Translations under genes and position numbers: made by a program | The notes under the pieces: generated by a model | What the model was told of the DNA's origin: nothing | The model's database searches: none | The model's input: the letters and a program-made list of their open reading frames with translations, nothing else | Shown here: piece after piece, positions 14,761-18,176 of the stretch | How the letters are laid out: each line of letters starts with the position of its first letter | Numbering within the stretch: the stretch's first letter is position 1 | Source: Akkermansiaceae bacterium UBA5689 | GTDB taxonomy: Bacteria > Verrucomicrobiota > Verrucomicrobiia > Verrucomicrobiales > Akkermansiaceae | Assembly: GCA_002420305.1 (NCBI GenBank) | Contig: DIHT01000055.1 | Location: forward strand, 16,916-35,091 | Direction: 5' to 3' | Length of the DNA: 18,176 bases

Positions 14761-16107
14761 TCAAAACCCCGTGATCCTCCACCCTTCGCGATACTGTCGC
14801 CTGAGAAGGCTATTGGCGGTGCTGTTATTCGTGATCGCCATCTTTCCCGCGTCCCAATTCAGTAGAGTATCCGGAGTTCTGATTGCGACTGTTCCCAGCA
14901 GGATCGCTTCGGTCATCGGGCCGGTCTGTTCAAAGTAGGACTCATTCTTAGCTAACCCGTGAATGGCATCACAGAAGTGGTGATAATGGTCACGGGGCTC
15001 AAGCTTGGGGGCCTTGACGCTCTTGAATTTTTCGGGAGGAAGCAGGGTAGGCATTGCTCCATTCGGGAGGATGATGGCCCCTTCCGTACCTATCACCATG
15101 GCAGATTCGTGTGGATAAGGCTTGGTGGGAACAAGAGCCTGGACCTCTTCCGGTGGATAGAAGAGCCCGTCGAACCACTCGACTGTGATCTCTTCTTTTT
15201 CCGTCATGCTGGTGCCGGGAAAAACCCAAGTAATATGATCGCTTTGTGGCCAGGTGTCGCCTTGCCGGATTTTGGACTGCTTCCACGATTCCTGGACCCG
15301 GGCGCTTACGGTCTTGGGAGCGGTTAGGCCAAGGGCTTTCCAGGTCGCGTCAAAGACATGGCAGCCGATGTCCCCTGACCAACCGGTTCCAAAATCAATC
15401 CATGAACGCCACTTCCCGGGGTGGTAGATGTTGTCTGCATAAGGACGAACGGGAGCCGTGCCGGTCCACAGGTCCCAGTTCAGGTGTTCGGGGGCCTTCT
15501 GGGGGGCCTCCGGGCGAGGACCCACGAAACGGTAACTCTTGATGGCACCCGGTCTGTTGGAGCATAGAACGACTCGTTTCACCTTTCCGATCAAGCCGTT
15601 CTTGATCCAGTGCACAAATGTACGGTCTCCGTTCCCGGCGGCTGCCTGAGTTCCTAGCTGAGTCTTTACGCCGGCCTTCCGGGTCGCATTCGTTAACAGG
15701 CGCACTTCGGCAACATCGTGACACAACGGCTTCTGGCAGTAGACATGTTTGCCGCTCTCCACGGCGCTCATGGCAATTGGGAAATGCATGTGATCCGGCA
15801 CGGTTACATTTATTGAGTCCACCCTCTTGCCCTCCTTTGCGAGCAACTCCCGCCAATCTGTGTAGACCCGGGCATCTGGCACTTCTTTCGCGGCCCGGGC
15901 CAGGCGTTTGCTGTCGACGTCGCAAATCGCCACTACCTCTGTTTTCCCGTGAGACTTGAACTTATTGAAATCGTTCCATCCCATTCCCCCAACTCCGATA
16001 CAGGCATGCTGCCCTCTGCTATTGAGGTCAGCAGCCCGGGTGGCTGCCGGTGCCGCTAAGGCTGCCCCGGCAGCGGTTTTGATTAATTTGCGTCGAGTCA
16101 GGTTCAT
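14761..16107 (-). CDS. Tat-exported Gfo/Idh/MocA oxidoreductase (B)
   Basis: This is a second NAD(P)-dependent oxidoreductase-like protein of 448 residues, clearly divergent in sequence from copy A. The Tat signal is at residues 4-26 (LTRRKLIKTAAGAALAAPAA). The Rossmann motif is IGVGGMGWND (38-47), and ICDVDSKRL ends the second strand. The catalytic-lysine motif reads QKP (125-127) instead of EKP, a common variant in this secreted group. The C-terminal domain has HLNWDLWTGTAPVRPY, WIDFGTGWSGDIGCHVFD and a closing RRQYREGW, which parallels the KREYRKGW end of copy A. Its ATG is 124 bases from the divergent Tat-exported TIM barrel, so the two may share regulation and pathway. GGGAG lies 3 bases before the ATG. 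The substrate is unknown. Confidence 0.95.
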   Translation of the reverse strand: MNLTRRKLIKTAAGAALAAPAATRAADLNSRGQHACIGVGGMGWNDFNKFKSHGKTEVVAICDVDSKRLARAAKEVPDARVYTDWRELLAKEGKRVDSINVTVPDHMHFPIAMSAVESGKHVYCQKPLCHDVAEVRLLTNATRKAGVKTQLGTQAAAGNGDRTFVHWIKNGLIGKVKRVVLCSNRPGAIKSYRFVGPRPEAPQKAPEHLNWDLWTGTAPVRPYADNIYHPGKWRSWIDFGTGWSGDIGCHVFDATWKALGLTAPKTVSARVQESWKQSKIRQGDTWPQSDHITWVFPGTSMTEKEEITVEWFDGLFYPPEEVQALVPTKPYPHESAMVIGTEGAIILPNGAMPTLLPPEKFKSVKAPKLEPRDHYHHFCDAIHGLAKNESYFEQTGPMTEAILLGTVAIRTPDTLLNWDAGKMAITNNSTANSLLRRQYREGWRITGF

Positions 16108-16196
16108 GTTCTCCCGGGTGTAGGGAAAGAGTAGCCGGATGGCAAGTTGAGACCCCGCCCTTCAGTCTCATGCCCCTTTGGGGTTTGGCCTTGCTC

Positions 16197-16224
16197 TTGT
16201 GGGACCTTTCCCCCCTTGTATTCA
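16197..16224 (+). promoter_or_regulatory. Possible promoter of the Tat-exported TIM-barrel gene
   Basis: TTGTGG (16197-16202) and TATTCA (16219-16224) are separated by 16 bases. The -10-like box ends 7 bases before the ATG at 16232, again leaving no room for a leader. The match is weaker than for the two other promoters listed. Confidence 0.25.
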
Positions 16225-16231
16225 AAGCTCC

Positions 16232-17122
16232 ATGAATAAAGACACTTCTCGCCGCCGATTCCTAGCCACCACAGCATTGGCCGCCGCCGCCACGGCCTCA
16301 TCTCAGCGTCTTGCTGCTCAGGATACCGCTGCTGCAGGGGCGCCGTCTCTGGAGAGGCGAATCTTTAAAGCCGTGAAGGGAGGAAAGCAGGGTGGAGAGA
16401 GCCCTCTCCAGTTCTTTGAGCGGCTAAAGAAACTTGGCTTTGACGGTGTTGAAAGTGGCAATGCGAGGCAAGCAGCAGCCTATGCCGAGGCGACGGAAAA
16501 AACAGGAGTGATGTTTCATGGTCTTGTCTGTGGTTGGCACTGGGGAGGGAACCGCCTGAGCAGCCCCGATCCCGAAGCCCGTGCCAAAGGCCTGGCAAAT
16601 ATGGAGATTGATATTCGTAACACCTATCGGCTTGGAGGCTCTTCGGTCCTGCTTGTGCCGGGTAAGGTGGGCGGCCAGAACGAGACCCACGAGCAGGTTT
16701 GGGATCGTTCCATTGCCGAGGTAAATAAAATCCTGCCCCTCGCTAGCCGTCTGGGCGTAAGAGTCCTCATTGAAACTGTTTGGAATGGGTTCTGTGAATC
16801 ACCTGACGTGTTTCGTGACTATATTGATGCCTTCGACAGTCCTTGGGTCGGGGCCTACTTCGACATTGGGAACATGCAGAAATTCGCTCCCGCAGAGGAA
16901 TGGATTCGTACGCTTGGAAATCGAACGGTGAAACTGGACATTAAGGACTGGGGAAAAAAGAATGGGTTCTGTCGTCTCGGAGAGGGGGATGTCGATTGGG
17001 ACAAGGTTCGAAGCGCCCTGAAGGAAGTTGGATTTTCCGGATGGGCCACCCGCGAAGGACGGGACAAAAACATAGAGGACACCTCGGCCTTGATCGACCA
17101 GTTACTGATTGGTAAAGGCTGA
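16232..17122 (+). CDS. Tat-exported sugar isomerase/epimerase-like TIM barrel
   Basis: This is an AP-endonuclease-2/xylose isomerase-like TIM barrel (hydroxypyruvate isomerase-type), 296 residues from ATG 16232. The Tat signal is SRRRFLATTALAAAATASS (6-24), so it acts outside the cytoplasm. Barrel blocks are LKKLGFDGVESGN, FHGLVCGWHWGGN, VLIETVWNGFCESPD (metal-binding glutamate), WVGAYFDIGNMQKF (aspartate) and VKLDIKDWGKKNGF. The end, RLGEGDVDW...GFSGWATREG, carries the last acidic residue. These acidic ligands support a divalent-metal isomerase, epimerase or lyase. It is divergent from Gfo/Idh/MocA B with 124 bases between the ATGs. Together with that oxidoreductase it suggests periplasmic processing of oxidised sugars; the reaction is inferred. 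Confidence 0.92.
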   Translation: MNKDTSRRRFLATTALAAAATASSQRLAAQDTAAAGAPSLERRIFKAVKGGKQGGESPLQFFERLKKLGFDGVESGNARQAAAYAEATEKTGVMFHGLVCGWHWGGNRLSSPDPEARAKGLANMEIDIRNTYRLGGSSVLLVPGKVGGQNETHEQVWDRSIAEVNKILPLASRLGVRVLIETVWNGFCESPDVFRDYIDAFDSPWVGAYFDIGNMQKFAPAEEWIRTLGNRTVKLDIKDWGKKNGFCRLGEGDVDWDKVRSALKEVGFSGWATREGRDKNIEDTSALIDQLLIGKG

Positions 17123-17177
17123 CGCCCTGCGCCGTGGCTATTTAGTTGAGTAGCGCGCTATGCCGAGGGGAGTTCCG

Positions 17178-17876
17178 TTACTTCCTTTCGGCTAGGAGAG
17201 ATTCCTTCAGCGCTTTTGCGACCTTCTCGGCCAGCAGCATTGATCCCTCCGTGGTAAAGTGGACGTTTCCCGGCCGGATCCCAAATTGTGACATGCGATT
17301 CGCCATAAGGCCATGAAGGTCATTAATGCTGACCTTGTGCTTTTCCATGACAGTGAGGGCCGCCTTATTGTACAGGATATCATCTCCGACTTTTCGCCCC
17401 GCCTCACCTTCGGGCACTGGTGTTGTAGTGGCGAAGATTAACCGCGATCCGGTTTTCTTCATGCGAACAACAAGCTTCTCGAGGTTTCTAGAGTATTCCT
17501 CAACGGAATGAGTCACCGATCCATTCACCTTGTCCCTGTTCCCCTGAGTCTTCGAGTCGGGGTGGCGGTAGCATAAATCATGCAGCCCCCAGTTGAAGTG
17601 GATCACGTCCCACTTTGAGGAGCCGAGCCAGGAATCAATATTCTCCAGACCCTTACTTGTCGGGCCTCCGTTGGTCGGGATTCGGTGCACGTTGGCTACC
17701 CCTTGCAAGGCTTTACGAGCCGGGATGGTATAGCCGATGGAGATGGAATCGCCTATCAGAAGAACGCGGGGAAGGCTTGGGGTATCCTTTATGGGGGAGA
17801 GAGGGCGTTGCTTTCCTTGGGCGCAGCAAGGGGCGGTCAGGCAAGTAAGCAAGAAAAAGGTCAGCAGGAGGTTCAT
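17178..17876 (-). CDS. Secreted SGNH/GDSL hydrolase
   Basis: This exported esterase-type hydrolase is 232 residues from ATG 17876 (a TTG at 17885 would add three). The signal peptide ends near CCAQ (residue 20). SGNH block I is VLLIGDSISIGY with nucleophile S44. Block II is IPTNGGPTS. Block III appears as IHFNWGLHDLC, where GLHD replaces the usual GxND. Block V is GNVHFTTEGSMLLAEKV with H206, and asparagine stands two residues before it. The FNWGLHDL form is typical, from memory, of a PVC/Bacteroidota clan of these enzymes. The likely role is deacylation of a glycan, but the substrate is unknown. It is convergent with the TIM-barrel gene (55 bases apart), and 17123-17177 shows no clear terminator. 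Confidence 0.9.
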   Translation of the reverse strand: MNLLLTFFLLTCLTAPCCAQGKQRPLSPIKDTPSLPRVLLIGDSISIGYTIPARKALQGVANVHRIPTNGGPTSKGLENIDSWLGSSKWDVIHFNWGLHDLCYRHPDSKTQGNRDKVNGSVTHSVEEYSRNLEKLVVRMKKTGSRLIFATTTPVPEGEAGRKVGDDILYNKAALTVMEKHKVSINDLHGLMANRMSQFGIRPGNVHFTTEGSMLLAEKVAKALKESLLAERK

Positions 17877-17977
17877 GACAGGCAAAGTGGGGATTTATCC
17901 GGCGGAGTCAAAGGAGCAGTTCTTGCGCAATTTATTTTATGAAAGGAATTTTCGATCACGCGGGTATTTCTTGCCCT

Positions 17978-18176
17978 ATGAGACTCATTTATATCGCTCT
18001 TACCATCTTCCCTCTGCTGACCAGTGCAATCTGGGCCGAGGATAAAGGGCCGCCAGTCAGGAAGCCTGTTCCCGCCAAGGAGAAAGCGGCTAAGGCGAAG
18101 GCTGCCAAGGAGAAAGCTGCTAAGAAGCCCTCTAAGGGAAGGGCCACTAGGCAGAAGGCTGCTAAGGAGAAGGCCG
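17978..18176 (+). CDS. Secreted Lys/Ala-rich repetitive protein, cut by the window end
   Basis: An ATG at 17978 opens a frame of 66 codons to the end of the window without a stop. It begins with a signal peptide (MRLIYIALTIFPLLTSAIWA, cleavage about residue 20). After a short KGPPVRKPVP segment it continues as imperfect repeats of the type AKEKAAK with some Pro, Ser and Arg. The composition recalls histone H1-like tails, but the signal peptide points outside the cytoplasm. In the DNA the repeats are seen as imperfect copies of GAGAAAGC(T/G)GCTAAG. No domain is visible, and the function and 3' end are unknown. A -10-like TATTTC ends 7 bases before the ATG. Confidence 0.6.
   Translation, partial: MRLIYIALTIFPLLTSAIWAEDKGPPVRKPVPAKEKAAKAKAAKEKAAKKPSKGRATRQKAAKEKA

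Noticed and set aside
17123..17177. Terminator between the convergent TIM-barrel and SGNH genes
   Set aside because: There is no inverted repeat with a T-tract on either strand; the partial complementarity around GCGCGC is too short.
1..18176. Mobile element, prophage, CRISPR array, tRNA or rRNA
   Set aside because: I looked on both strands and found no transposase, integrase, direct repeat array, cloverleaf or rRNA-like segment.

Overview
The window reads as ordinary chromosome of a Verrucomicrobiota-like (PVC group) heterotroph. This is inferred from content, not from a marker gene. Two DUF1080 proteins, two Tat-exported Gfo/Idh/MocA oxidoreductases, a Tat-exported sugar isomerase-like TIM barrel and two small secreted SGNH/sialate-esterase-type hydrolases are packed together, and GC content is moderate. 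Genes are short single units or pairs on both strands. Good Shine-Dalgarno sequences are mostly missing, and several starts lie 6-9 bases after a -10-like hexamer. I see no rRNA, tRNA, CRISPR array, insertion sequence, integrase or phage gene.

Layout. 4-1823 (-): an FtsX/MacB-type permease and its ATPase, overlapping by 4 bases. 2075-3070 (+): a secreted SMP-30/gluconolactonase-type protein. 3109-3711 (-): an L,D-transpeptidase whose lipoprotein signal is cut off by an in-frame TAA. 3875-4738 (+): a full-length, animal-like myo-inositol oxygenase. 4770-6356 (-): an operon of a RidA-family protein and a D-threonine aldolase/D-serine dehydratase-fold PLP enzyme. 6482-7210 (-): a sialate O-acetylesterase-like protein. 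7348-9283 (+): a DUF1080 protein and a proline racemase-family enzyme with unusual catalytic residues. 9308-10486 (-): a secreted thioredoxin-like protein whose frame is crossed by one TGA. 10623-12812 (+): Gfo/Idh/MocA protein A and an OmpA-type glycine-zipper lipoprotein followed by a clear terminator. 12922-13308 (-): a DUF3127 protein with an SSB-like tail. 13463-14407 (+): a second DUF1080 protein. 14761-17122: Gfo/Idh/MocA protein B (-), divergent from the Tat-exported TIM barrel (+). 17178-17876 (-): an SGNH hydrolase. 17978-end (+): the start of a secreted Lys/Ala-rich protein.

How the genes fit together. The exported oxidoreductases, DUF1080 proteins, TIM barrel, esterases and lactonase look like a periplasmic glycan or glycoside breakdown set, possibly through 3-keto-sugar intermediates. 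Inositol oxygenase would add a route from inositol to glucuronate.

The most notable observation is the thioredoxin-like gene at 9308-10486. Coding sense continues in the same frame on both sides of one TGA. The codon lies eight residues after a cysteine, where a thioredoxin fold has its redox centre. A 6-bp hairpin with a G-first loop starts 19 bases downstream, at a distance typical of bacterial SECIS elements. This makes it a candidate selenoprotein of a family I do not recognise. The alternatives are a nonsense mutation or a base-call error, and the TAA-interrupted transpeptidase nearby shows that broken frames do occur here.
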